Assembly: GCF_047238125.1 (NCBI RefSeq)
Contig: NZ_JBDFMH010000001.1
Location: 3,286,001-3,350,000 of the forward strand
Reading direction: 5' to 3'
Length of the DNA: 64,000 nt
Origin: JBDFMH01 sp047238125
GTDB lineage: Bacteria > Pseudomonadota > Alphaproteobacteria > Sphingomonadales > Sphingomonadaceae
Part shown: in pieces, positions 25,427 through 33,638 of the stretch
How positions within the stretch are numbered: the first letter of the stretch is position 1
Layout of the letters: the number at the start of each line of letters is the position of its first letter
Program-made: the position numbers and the translations under genes
Notes under the pieces: model-generated
The model's input: only the letters and a program-made list of their open reading frames with translations
What the model was told of the DNA's origin: nothing
Databases searched by the model: none

Positions 25427-25600
25427 CAGCATTCGCCCGGCAACCCATTCCCACCGCTATCGGCCTGTAACTCCCGACGATCGCGCCGGAATGGGCACAC
25501 ATGACGATGAACGATTAACCATGCTCAGGCAATCTCGCTATCGCGCGAACAACTCTTTTGAGAGGACATCGTTGCCAAAAGCTTTAAAGAGCCTGCGCTC

Positions 25601-26413
25601 ATGACATCCGTTCCTGCCTCTCCCGCCCGGCCACGCTGGGGCCCAGGGTTTCAGGCCAATCCGCCGACGACATCGGTGCTCGGCGTGCCGGTCTCGCTCG
25701 TGAATCCGGTGCTGGCCGTGGAGACGGTCCTCGGGTGGGCCGTCCGGGGCAGCGCGCAATTCATCTGCGTCCGTGACGTTCACGGCGTGATGCTGGCCCA
25801 GGATGATGATGGCCTGATGGACATCCACCGGCAGGCCGGCATGGTGCTGCCCGATGGTATGCCGCTGGTCGGGCTCGCGCGGTGGCGCGGCCACAGCCAC
25901 GTTGCACGAACATGCGGTCCGGATTTCGTGGACGCGTTGTGCGCAGGAGGAATTGCGACCGGACTGCGCCATTATTTCTTCGGGGGAAAGCCCGGTGTGG
26001 CGGAGGCTATGGCGGCCGCGCTGGCCGATCGCCATCCGGGGTTGGTTGTTGCCGGCACGAGTACTCCGCCGTTCCGTACGCTATCGATGGAAGAGGATGG
26101 GGCTGCCACCCAGCAGATCATTGATGCCAAGCCCGACATCGTCTGGATCGGGCTGAGTACGCCCAAGCAGGAATATTGGATGCGGGACCATGTCGACCGC
26201 ATTCCTGGTGCAACGCTGATCGGGGTAGGTGCGGCGTTCGATTTTCACACCGGAGCCGTGTCGCGTGCGCCACGCTGGATGCAGCGATCTGGGCTGGAAT
26301 GGCTCCACCGGCTCGTCTCCGAGCCGCGCCGGCTCTGGCGACGCTATCTGGTGTTGGCGCCGCGCTTCGTCTGGCGGCTGGCCACATCCAAACCGTCAGG
26401 GGACATAGCGTGA
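25601..26413 (+). CDS. WecG/TagA/CpsF-family glycosyltransferase (GT26)
   Basis: A 270-residue protein with GT26 features: ICVRDVHGVMLAQ, LPDGMPLVGLARWRG, WIGLSTPKQEYWM and GVGAAFDFHTGAVSRAPRWM. GT26 enzymes transfer ManNAc, ManNAcA or related sugars to lipid-linked acceptors. A wecB epimerase in the same locus (29582) supports a ManNAc-type donor. Start ATG at 25601; stop overlaps the next gene's GTG. It opens the second plus-strand operon of the locus. Confidence 0.93.
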   Translation: MTSVPASPARPRWGPGFQANPPTTSVLGVPVSLVNPVLAVETVLGWAVRGSAQFICVRDVHGVMLAQDDDGLMDIHRQAGMVLPDGMPLVGLARWRGHSHVARTCGPDFVDALCAGGIATGLRHYFFGGKPGVAEAMAAALADRHPGLVVAGTSTPPFRTLSMEEDGAATQQIIDAKPDIVWIGLSTPKQEYWMRDHVDRIPGATLIGVGAAFDFHTGAVSRAPRWMQRSGLEWLHRLVSEPRRLWRRYLVLAPRFVWRLATSKPSGDIA

Positions 26414-27570
26414 CTGCGGCGGCGATTGCCCAGCCGATCCGGCGCACGCGGGCGACACCGGTGCTGCTGAACGAATGGATGTTCTACATCCCGTACCTGC
26501 TCAGCGTGTCGGTCTATTTCGTCTTCATCGACTATGGCGCGCGGGTGTTGGCGCCTGCCATCGTACCAGCGTGGGTCGGACTGACGGCACTCTACAAGGT
26601 AGGTTGGCAGGGGCGTCGCGTGGCGACCAATGCCTACATGATCCAGTTTGTGCTGGTGTTCGCAGCCGTTGAACTGTCGGTCAGCCTGCTCGCGCAGACG
26701 ACTGACTATTATGCGTTCCGCAAGATCGCGCTACCGCTCACCTGCGCTGCGCCGGCGATGCTGCGCTATTATGTGACGCGCTGGGGGATGGCGATCTTTC
26801 TGGTGATGATGTTCCTGGTCGCGCTCTATCTCACGACGCAAAGCAGCGATCTGGTCGAGCTCAGTTCGGCTACGGATTCGGCCACGGAGTCCATTCTCAG
26901 CGTGGCCTTCGGCGGCCTGGCGGTCTGGCTGCTGGTTGCGCGAAGCTATGGCCTGGCTGGTCTGGCCTATGTCTGCTGCATCATCTTCTTCAAGCGTAAT
27001 GCAATCGTCGGCGTGCTCGGGGTTACATCCCTTGGCATGTTGACATTGTGGCTGAGCTACCGGGTCCGGCACGCCGCGTTTCGCCAAGTTCTGATCGCTA
27101 CTGCCGTCGGCCTGATGGCCGCATCACTGTTTTTGCCGGAAATATTCGGCTATATAGCAAGTGAATATTTTCGGGGTTATGATGCCGAATATATCAGCGT
27201 AGGCCGTGTTCCAATCTATGAATATGTAATCCACGACTTTTCCAGAAGCGCAATACGCGAGCAGTTATTTGGCCATGGATCCGGATCGGTCGAAAGCCTC
27301 ATCGGATCAGCGCGATCGCTGAATGCCGGTCTTCTCCTGACGCATAACGAGTATCTATCGTTTCTCTACGATATGGGGATCATCGGCACGACACTTATAT
27401 TCGTCGCCCTTTTTCGATGCGCCAAAGCATCGCTCGGAGCAACTGCGGTCCTGCTCTACATCGCAGCCGTGATGTCGATCGAGAACATCTTTCTCGTATC
27501 ATTTGTAAGCCTTATGTTGTTCTTTCTTTTGTCCGCCTATTACCGCGCATCCGACGATGTTTCCGCCTGA
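26410..27570 (+). CDS. Second Wzy-like polymerase or ligase membrane protein
   Basis: A 386-residue protein with about ten membrane spans. The large loop carries VGRVPIYEYVIHDFSRSAIREQLFGHG and LLTHNEYLSFLYDMGIIGTTL, a pattern like HNDYL/HNxYL of O-antigen polymerases. The start is GTG at 26410 overlapping the upstream stop (GTGA). The region 27121-27240 is unusually AT-rich (about 41% G+C by hand count), unlike its neighbours. It is probably the repeat-unit polymerase, with the protein at 11617 then being a ligase, or the reverse. Confidence 0.8.
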   Translation: MTAAAIAQPIRRTRATPVLLNEWMFYIPYLLSVSVYFVFIDYGARVLAPAIVPAWVGLTALYKVGWQGRRVATNAYMIQFVLVFAAVELSVSLLAQTTDYYAFRKIALPLTCAAPAMLRYYVTRWGMAIFLVMMFLVALYLTTQSSDLVELSSATDSATESILSVAFGGLAVWLLVARSYGLAGLAYVCCIIFFKRNAIVGVLGVTSLGMLTLWLSYRVRHAAFRQVLIATAVGLMAASLFLPEIFGYIASEYFRGYDAEYISVGRVPIYEYVIHDFSRSAIREQLFGHGSGSVESLIGSARSLNAGLLLTHNEYLSFLYDMGIIGTTLIFVALFRCAKASLGATAVLLYIAAVMSIENIFLVSFVSLMLFFLLSAYYRASDDVSA

Positions 27571-28756
27571 CGGAAGCCGCGGCCGAGTCCTGATCGTTCA
27601 CAACCGTTACCAGCAACGCGGTGGTGAGGACGCCGTCGTGGAGGCTGAAGCGGCGCTGCTCTCCGCCGCGGGTCATGAGGTGGCGGTGCGTCTGGTCGAC
27701 AACGACGCGATCGTGGGGTCCGCTGCCAAGATCGCGGCGGTGGCAAAAGTGGCGGGAAACCACGCCCGGGCAGACTGGATCGCGCGCGAAGTCATCTCGA
27801 CCCGTGCCGACATCGTGCACGTCCACAATTTCTTTCCCAGGCTCACCCCGGCAATCCATGGCGGGGCGCGTGGAGCCGGAGCAGCGGTTGTGCAGACCCT
27901 ACACAATTATCGGCTGTTCTGTGCGAATGCCCTGTTCCTGCGCGACAAGAGGGTGTGCGAAGACTGTCTCGGCAGGACAGGCTGGCCGGCGATCCGCCAT
28001 CGATGTTACCGTGGCTCGCTCCCTGGATCCGCGGCTGTGGTTGCGATGCAGCGGGTGAGCTTCGCACGGGGCGTATGGCACCGGGATGTCGACCGGTTCA
28101 TCGCGCTCACTCAATTCGCGAAGGATAAGGCGATCGCCGGTGGATTGCCGGCTGGCAAGATCGCCGTGAAGCCCAATTTCCTGCTATCTGGGCAAGCACC
28201 GTCGGGGCCGCGAACCGGTGCCTTGTTCGTCGGTCGTCTGGCGGTCGAAAAAGGGGCTGCGGACCTGATCGCGGCGTGGCGGGACGTACCGGGGAAACCG
28301 TTGACGATCGTGGGCGATGGTCCGGAACGGGCCAGCCTAGAGCGTGACGCCCCTGCCAATGTCCGCTTCCTCGGGCATCAGCCGCCAGACATCGTCCGTG
28401 ACGAAATGGCGCGTGCGGCCTGCCTCGTCGTGCCGTCGATCTGGTACGAGGGCTTTCCGATGATTGTGGTGGAAGCCTTGGCAGCCGGCCTTCCGATCAT
28501 TGCTTCGCGCATCGGATCGCTGATCGAGATCGTCGGGGAATGCTGCGGCCGCCAGTTCAATCCCGGTGATACGGCTGATCTCGCGCGGAAAGTGTGTATG
28601 GTACTGGGCGATCCGGATCTTTCGCGGCGTCTCTCGCAAGGCGCCCGCAGCACTTATGAGGCCAGCTATATGCCGGCCTCGAACCTGGCCATGCTGGAAC
28701 GCATCTACGCCGATGCGATTGCCAGCCGCGTCACGTCGACAGGTACCAGCGGCTAG
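27557..28756 (+). CDS. Glycosyltransferase, family GT4
   Basis: A 399-residue protein. The N-terminal half has HVHNFFPRLTPAIHGGARG and QTLHNYRLFCANALFLRD followed by CEDCLGR (a Cys pair seen in a subset of GT4). The C-terminal half has EGFPMIVVEALAAGLPIIAS, the donor site. ATG at 27557 starts 14 nt before the upstream stop. The 3' end overlaps the convergent phosphatase gene by 26 nt. The sugar is unknown. Confidence 0.9.
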   Translation: MFPPDGSRGRVLIVHNRYQQRGGEDAVVEAEAALLSAAGHEVAVRLVDNDAIVGSAAKIAAVAKVAGNHARADWIAREVISTRADIVHVHNFFPRLTPAIHGGARGAGAAVVQTLHNYRLFCANALFLRDKRVCEDCLGRTGWPAIRHRCYRGSLPGSAAVVAMQRVSFARGVWHRDVDRFIALTQFAKDKAIAGGLPAGKIAVKPNFLLSGQAPSGPRTGALFVGRLAVEKGAADLIAAWRDVPGKPLTIVGDGPERASLERDAPANVRFLGHQPPDIVRDEMARAACLVVPSIWYEGFPMIVVEALAAGLPIIASRIGSLIEIVGECCGRQFNPGDTADLARKVCMVLGDPDLSRRLSQGARSTYEASYMPASNLAMLERIYADAIASRVTSTGTSG

Positions 28757-29525
28757 CGCCCTCGATCCCCAGCGCGGTCAGTCGGCCGCTGGCGAAGGCA
28801 CCGGTATCGATGCCGATACGGTTGTGACGTTCGTCAACCGCTTCCGTGACGCTGTGGCCATGGACGACGACCAGCCCGTGCTTACCGTCATGATCGAGGA
28901 AGTCGCCGCGGATCCAGCGCAGATCCGAAGTGCGCTGCCGTTCGATAGCAACCCCGGGCCGTATCCCGGCATGGACGAAGAGATAGTCGCCGATCCTGAC
29001 GTGATCCTCGAACCCCGAAAGGAATTTGACATGCGTGTCGGGGACTGCAGCCTCGAGACGCTGGCCAAGATCGTCGAAACTCCCAGCATCGATTTCGCCT
29101 TCGCCGATGCCGTAGCTGATCAGTGTCGATCGCCCGCCGATCCGGATCAACATCCGCAGCGCCTGGCGATCCCCCGCAAGCGCCTTGAGCATGACCTCCT
29201 CGTGGTTCCCAAGCAGGATGCGGACGCGCGGCCGTTCGGCTTTCAGAGCCATCAGCCGTTCGACGACGCCGCGTGAATCCGCGCCGCGGTCAATCAGATC
29301 GCCTAGGAAGATGATCGTGGTCAGCGCTGGCCCGCGATGGCGATCGTCGGCCTCGATCTGTTCGATCAGGCTGCCGAGCAGATCCGCGCGGCCATGAATG
29401 TCGCCGACAGCGTAGACGCGCTGCCCGTCCGGGATCGTCCAGCTCGCTGGCTCCGGCGCGCGCTTTAAGATACGCCTCAACACCATAGATGCGCCTGAAC
29501 CGTTCCTTACAATCGCCAACGACAT
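28731..29525 (-). CDS. PPP-family metallophosphatase (Ser/Thr phosphatase or ApaH type)
   Basis: A 264-residue protein with all PPP metal-site motifs: GDIHGRADLL, GDLIDRGADS, GNHEE and HGHS. Start ATG at 29525; ATG at 29486 (MVLRRILKRA) is equally plausible. The family includes bacterial serine/threonine phosphatases and diadenosine-tetraphosphatases. It is inside the EPS locus, where the BY-kinase at 13828 is the only visible kinase. A link between them is inference. Confidence 0.88.
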   Translation of the reverse strand: MSLAIVRNGSGASMVLRRILKRAPEPASWTIPDGQRVYAVGDIHGRADLLGSLIEQIEADDRHRGPALTTIIFLGDLIDRGADSRGVVERLMALKAERPRVRILLGNHEEVMLKALAGDRQALRMLIRIGGRSTLISYGIGEGEIDAGSFDDLGQRLEAAVPDTHVKFLSGFEDHVRIGDYLFVHAGIRPGVAIERQRTSDLRWIRGDFLDHDGKHGLVVVHGHSVTEAVDERHNRIGIDTGAFASGRLTALGIEGASRWYLST

Positions 29526-29581
29526 GCAATGCGCTGTCCCCGTGACGGTTCCGCAGCGCAGCAGCGGCGCATTGCAATGAC

Positions 29582-30784
29582 ATGAAGACTTGGCAAGCAG
29601 GGTCAGAGTCGAACAGGCCGACGCGAGTGATGGTCGCGGTGGGCACTCGGCCTGAGGCCATCAAGCTGGCGCCGCTTGTTTCCGCCCTGCGCAGCGCTCG
29701 CAACGGCTTCGACGTTCACCTGTGGGTGTCGGGGCAACACCGGGAAATGGCCCCGGCCATGCTCGACGTCTTCGGGCTTCCGGCCAATTCGACGACGACG
29801 CTTCCACATGGGCTCGACCCACCGGCCTTGTATGCCGAGCTATTGCGGTCGGCGTCCGAAACCCTGAACCGGATAGAGCCCGATCTGTTGATCGTGCAGG
29901 GCGATACCGCAACCTGTGCGGCTGCCGCGCAGGCAGCTTTCCTGGCGAAAGTCTCCGTTGGCCATGTCGAAGCCGGCCTGCGAACCGGCAACCGGCGGAA
30001 CCCGTTCCCCGAGGAATATTTTCGGCGCCAAGTCGCTATCGGTGCCGATTGGCATTTCGCCCCGACCGCGGCTGCACGGGTGGCGCTCGAGCGGGAGGGA
30101 GTCAGTCCCGCGCATATCCTGGTCACCGGCAATACCGGGATAGACGCTCTTGTCGGGATCTGTGGGCGTATCGATCGAGGTGAGATCGTCACGCCGCCGA
30201 TTATGGGCGGCGAGCCGATCATTCTCGCTACCTTGCACCGCCGCGAGTCACTTGGGGAGGGGCATCGGGCGATCGCGACTGCCCTGGCCCTGCTGGCCGA
30301 TCGCCACGCCGTTCGAGTGATTTTGCCCGTTCATCCAAACCCGGCCGTAATGGCCGCGATCGCAGACGTCCTTGGCAACCATCCGCGCGTATCGCTGATC
30401 GAACCCCTCGACTATCCCGCTTTCGTTGCGGTCATGCGGCAAGCGACGCTCATCGTGACGGACAGTGGCGGGATTCAGGAGGAAGCCCCGACGCTCAAGG
30501 TGCCCGTGCTTGTCGCCCGCGAAACGACCGAGCGACCCGAAGCGACCGACGCGGGTACGGCGATCCTGGTCGGCACCAGCACAGCGAGGATCGTCGGCGA
30601 GGCCGAACGCTTATTGGGCGACCCGGCTGCGCGTGCTGCGATGACGGCGCGGGGGAACCCGTTTGGCGATGGCCGGGCCACGGCGCGAATCATGGCGGGA
30701 CTGACGGCAATCGTCGCCGGCGATCCACTACCGCTCGACTGGAGCCCGGATCATGCCACCTCCGCCGCCGGCCGTCGCGCGTAG
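29582..30784 (+). CDS. wecB: UDP-N-acetylglucosamine 2-epimerase (non-hydrolysing)
   Basis: This enzyme interconverts UDP-GlcNAc and UDP-ManNAc. Seen: VAVGTRPEAIKLAP, VQGDTATC, GHVEAGLRTGN, LHRRESLGEG and DSGGIQEEAPTL. The 400-residue length is slightly above the family average because of the N terminus; ATG at 29627-29632 region is a shorter alternative. It is divergent from the phosphatase gene (56 nt) and overlaps the convergent permease gene by 34 nt. It fits with the GT26 enzyme at 25601. No wecC-type dehydrogenase is seen here. Confidence 0.92.
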   Translation: MKTWQAGSESNRPTRVMVAVGTRPEAIKLAPLVSALRSARNGFDVHLWVSGQHREMAPAMLDVFGLPANSTTTLPHGLDPPALYAELLRSASETLNRIEPDLLIVQGDTATCAAAAQAAFLAKVSVGHVEAGLRTGNRRNPFPEEYFRRQVAIGADWHFAPTAAARVALEREGVSPAHILVTGNTGIDALVGICGRIDRGEIVTPPIMGGEPIILATLHRRESLGEGHRAIATALALLADRHAVRVILPVHPNPAVMAAIADVLGNHPRVSLIEPLDYPAFVAVMRQATLIVTDSGGIQEEAPTLKVPVLVARETTERPEATDAGTAILVGTSTARIVGEAERLLGDPAARAAMTARGNPFGDGRATARIMAGLTAIVAGDPLPLDWSPDHATSAAGRRA

Positions 30785-32058
30785 AGGCCGAAGGCGCAGA
30801 TGATGGCGTAGCACAAGGCCGGCACGATGAGCGCGGTGCGCAGGCCGACCGCGTCGATCGTCACGCCGGTCAGCAGCGGCACGATCGCGCCGCCGACGAT
30901 GGCGGTGGACATCAGCCCCGATCCGTCCGCCGCGCGTGGGCCCAGGCCTTCGCAGCCCAGCGAGAAGATGGTGGGGAACATGATCGAGTTCATCAGACCG
31001 ATCGACAGGATGGCGACCCCGGCGACAGGACCGGTGGCGGTGGCGGCGAGCGCCAGCAGCAGGATCGCGCCGGCGGTGACCGCGGCCAGGATCAACCCTG
31101 GCGAGAAGCGCTGCAACGCCCAGGAGCCGATGAAACGGCCGACCATCGCGCCGCCCCAATAGAAGGTGACGAGTTCGCCCGCGCGCAGATCGCTGAGCCC
31201 CATCGTGCTGGGCTGGGTGAGCCAGGAGACGAGCAGGCTGCCGATCGCGACCTCGGCCCCGACATAGAGGAAGATACAGGCGACCCCGAACGCGAAGCGC
31301 GGGCGGCGCAGCAGATCGAGCCCGCTGAACAGGCCCACCGCGGCGGTCTTCGCCTCGGTCAGCTTGTGGCGGCGCGTCCAGACGACCGCGGCGACCAGCG
31401 CGAGCGCGATCGCCAGACCGATATAGGTATTCGTAATGACCTGCGATTCCTGCGCGCGATAGGCGATCAGGCGGGCCGGATCGAGACTGGCTTCGTCGAC
31501 ATCGGCCAGCGAGCCCAGGATCAGGCGGGCGCCGACGAACGGGAAGATGGTGGTGCCGAGCGAATTGAACGCCTGAGCAAAGGTGAGCCGGCTATGCGCG
31601 GTGGCGGGCGGGCCCAGCAGCGAGATCAACGGGTTGGCGACGACCTGCACCATCGTAATGCCGGCACCCAGCACGAACAGCGCGACCAGGAAGGTCACGA
31701 ACAGGCCGGACGCGGAAGCGGGAATGAACAGCAGGCAGCCCGCCGTCATCGTCAGCAGCCCGAACGACGCCGAGCGCAGATAGCCGAACCGTTTCACCAC
31801 CATTGCGGCGGGGATCGAGAACAGGAAATAGGCGATGAAGAAGGCGGTCTGCACCAGCATCGCTTCGGTATGGCTCAGCGCGAACAGATGCTTCAGCTTC
31901 GGGATCAGGATATCGTTCAGGCTGGTGAGCCCGCCGAAGATGAAGAACAGCGCGAATACGAACCAGCGCAGATCGGCGACATTGCCGCTGACCTGTGCGG
32001 CGGGGGCCGTATCCGGTGACGATGCGATAGCCACTTGCTCTCCTATGGCGGGGGGCAT
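30751..32058 (-). CDS. fucP: FucP-type sugar:proton symporter (MFS)
   Basis: A 435-residue protein with 12 membrane spans. GGLTSLNDILIPKLK and FFIAYFLFSIPAAMVVKRFGY match the FucP/GluP subgroup (L-fucose, glucose/galactose permeases). Being beside the GDP-L-fucose locus suggests L-fucose uptake, but no salvage kinase or isomerase is visible. It could be a general hexose permease. It ends inside the 3' end of wecB. Confidence 0.85.
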   Translation of the reverse strand: MPPAIGEQVAIASSPDTAPAAQVSGNVADLRWFVFALFFIFGGLTSLNDILIPKLKHLFALSHTEAMLVQTAFFIAYFLFSIPAAMVVKRFGYLRSASFGLLTMTAGCLLFIPASASGLFVTFLVALFVLGAGITMVQVVANPLISLLGPPATAHSRLTFAQAFNSLGTTIFPFVGARLILGSLADVDEASLDPARLIAYRAQESQVITNTYIGLAIALALVAAVVWTRRHKLTEAKTAAVGLFSGLDLLRRPRFAFGVACIFLYVGAEVAIGSLLVSWLTQPSTMGLSDLRAGELVTFYWGGAMVGRFIGSWALQRFSPGLILAAVTAGAILLLALAATATGPVAGVAILSIGLMNSIMFPTIFSLGCEGLGPRAADGSGLMSTAIVGGAIVPLLTGVTIDAVGLRTALIVPALCYAIICAFGLYARRPAAEVA

Positions 32059-32104
32059 TCGCCCTTATGACAGCGTTAGCAGGAACACGGTGGCAGCGTC
32101 GCGG

Positions 32105-32842
32105 TCAAGCCCGGGCGGCGATCGCATCGGCAGTCGTGCCGATGATCGGGGCCAGCCGATCAGCCCATTCGGCGATGCCGGCCGGCGTGCCGATCAGATC
32201 CTGGCGCACCTCGATGCCGAGATACGCGGTGCCGTTGGCCTCGCCGTGCAGGTTCATGGTCGCGTTCAGCAGCTTGCCCGAATAGGGCAGGTTGTCGCCG
32301 GTCACCACGTCGGCCGCCTGCAGTAGTGGAATCGCGATCCGGGCGGCGCGCTCGTCGCGATTGTAGAGGATGCCGATCTGCCAGGGACGGGCCTCATCCG
32401 GCTGCGACGCGAGCCGCGGCGTGAAGCTGTGCAGCGAGATCAGCAGGCGCGGGGGCGCCGCCTGCATCAGGGCGGAGATGCGGGCGTGATAGGGCCGCCA
32501 GAAGCAATCGATGCGGGCATCACGTTCGGATCGGTCGATCGCGGCGTTGCCGGGGATCGGGTGGCCGTCGCTGGCAGCCGGGATCAGGCCCGGCGAATCC
32601 TCTTCGCGATTCAGATCGATCACGAGCCGCGAGACACCCCCAAGAATTGCCGGGCAGCCGAGCTGTTCGGTGAGCGCCGCAGCGAGCCCTGCCACGCCGA
32701 TGTCGATCGCGACATGCTCACCCAGCAGCGCGAGCGGGATGCCAAGATCGATGCCGACCGGCACATGCGCCGATGCGTGATCCGCCACGATCAGCAAGCC
32801 GCTGCCGTCGTCGCCGGGGATCAGGGTGAAGGCCTCGCTCAT
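32105..32842 (-). CDS. N-formylglutamate amidohydrolase
   Basis: A 245-residue enzyme that hydrolyses N-formylglutamate in histidine degradation or related pathways. Seen: LLIVADHASAHVP, RLVIDLNREEDSPGLIP and LISLHSFTPRL, matching the family. ATG at 32842 overlaps the stop of the enoyl-CoA hydratase by 4 nt, so they are coupled. No hut genes are seen nearby. Confidence 0.88.
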   Translation of the reverse strand: MSEAFTLIPGDDGSGLLIVADHASAHVPVGIDLGIPLALLGEHVAIDIGVAGLAAALTEQLGCPAILGGVSRLVIDLNREEDSPGLIPAASDGHPIPGNAAIDRSERDARIDCFWRPYHARISALMQAAPPRLLISLHSFTPRLASQPDEARPWQIGILYNRDERAARIAIPLLQAADVVTGDNLPYSGKLLNATMNLHGEANGTAYLGIEVRQDLIGTPAGIAEWADRLAPIIGTTADAIAARA

Positions 32843-33576
32843 CGCGTGCGGCGCGAGCCGCGCATCGCGGCGATGCGGGTGGCGAATGCTGGGGCGGCGA
32901 AGGCTTCGTCGAAGCTGCGATCGGCGGCTGCGCCGGTGAGCGCTCCCGATGCCATCGCGCGCAGCGCGGTAACGCTGTGGGGCGCATTCGCGGTAATCGC
33001 TTCGGCAAGCTCGGCGGTGGCGGCAGCGGCGTCCGTGGCGTGAATCTCGACGAGGCCGATCCGGGCGGCTTCCGACCCATCGATGGTCGCGCCGGTGGCG
33101 AGCAGTCGGATCACCTGTGCGCGACCGACCAGCGCGACCAGCCGCGCGACATCGGCGGCGGGGTAAACGATGCCAAGCCGCGCGGGCGGGATCGCGAAGC
33201 GCGCGGCGGGCCCGGCGACGCGCAGGTCGCACGCGATCGCCAGGGCCACGCCCGCGCCGAAGCAGCCGCCGTCGACCAGCGCGATCGAGGGACAGGGCAG
33301 CGTCGCGATCGCATCGCAGGCGGCGGCCATGCCCAGTCGCAATTCGGTGCCGCCGGCCGGATCATCCGCCAGCCGCGCCAGATCATCGAGATCGGCGCCT
33401 GCACAGAAACTGCCCGCCACCGCCGATTCGACGACCAACACGCACGGATCACGCATGGCGGCATCGGTGATGCAGCCGGCCAGCGCAGCCCAGCCATCGG
33501 CGGGGATCGCATTGCGCGCCGCCGGCCGGTTCAACGCGACTCGCGCGATGCCGTGGTCGTTCGTCACCTGGAACAT
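32839..33576 (-). CDS. Enoyl-CoA hydratase/isomerase family protein
   Basis: A 245-residue crotonase-fold protein. ARNAIPADGWAAL and the oxyanion-hole strand GSFCAGADLDDLA are seen, as is the second site around DGGCFGAGVALAIA. The usual catalytic glutamates are not clear, so the reaction (hydratase, isomerase or other) cannot be assigned. It is coupled to the N-formylglutamate amidohydrolase and divergent from the DUF885 gene. Confidence 0.85.
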   Translation of the reverse strand: MFQVTNDHGIARVALNRPAARNAIPADGWAALAGCITDAAMRDPCVLVVESAVAGSFCAGADLDDLARLADDPAGGTELRLGMAAACDAIATLPCPSIALVDGGCFGAGVALAIACDLRVAGPAARFAIPPARLGIVYPAADVARLVALVGRAQVIRLLATGATIDGSEAARIGLVEIHATDAAAATAELAEAITANAPHSVTALRAMASGALTGAAADRSFDEAFAAPAFATRIAAMRGSRRTR

Positions 33577-33638
33577 GTCGCCCTGTTGCCCCCAAGCGGC
33601 GGCAATGTCACCACGTCGAGCAAGGCAGGGAGACAGGG

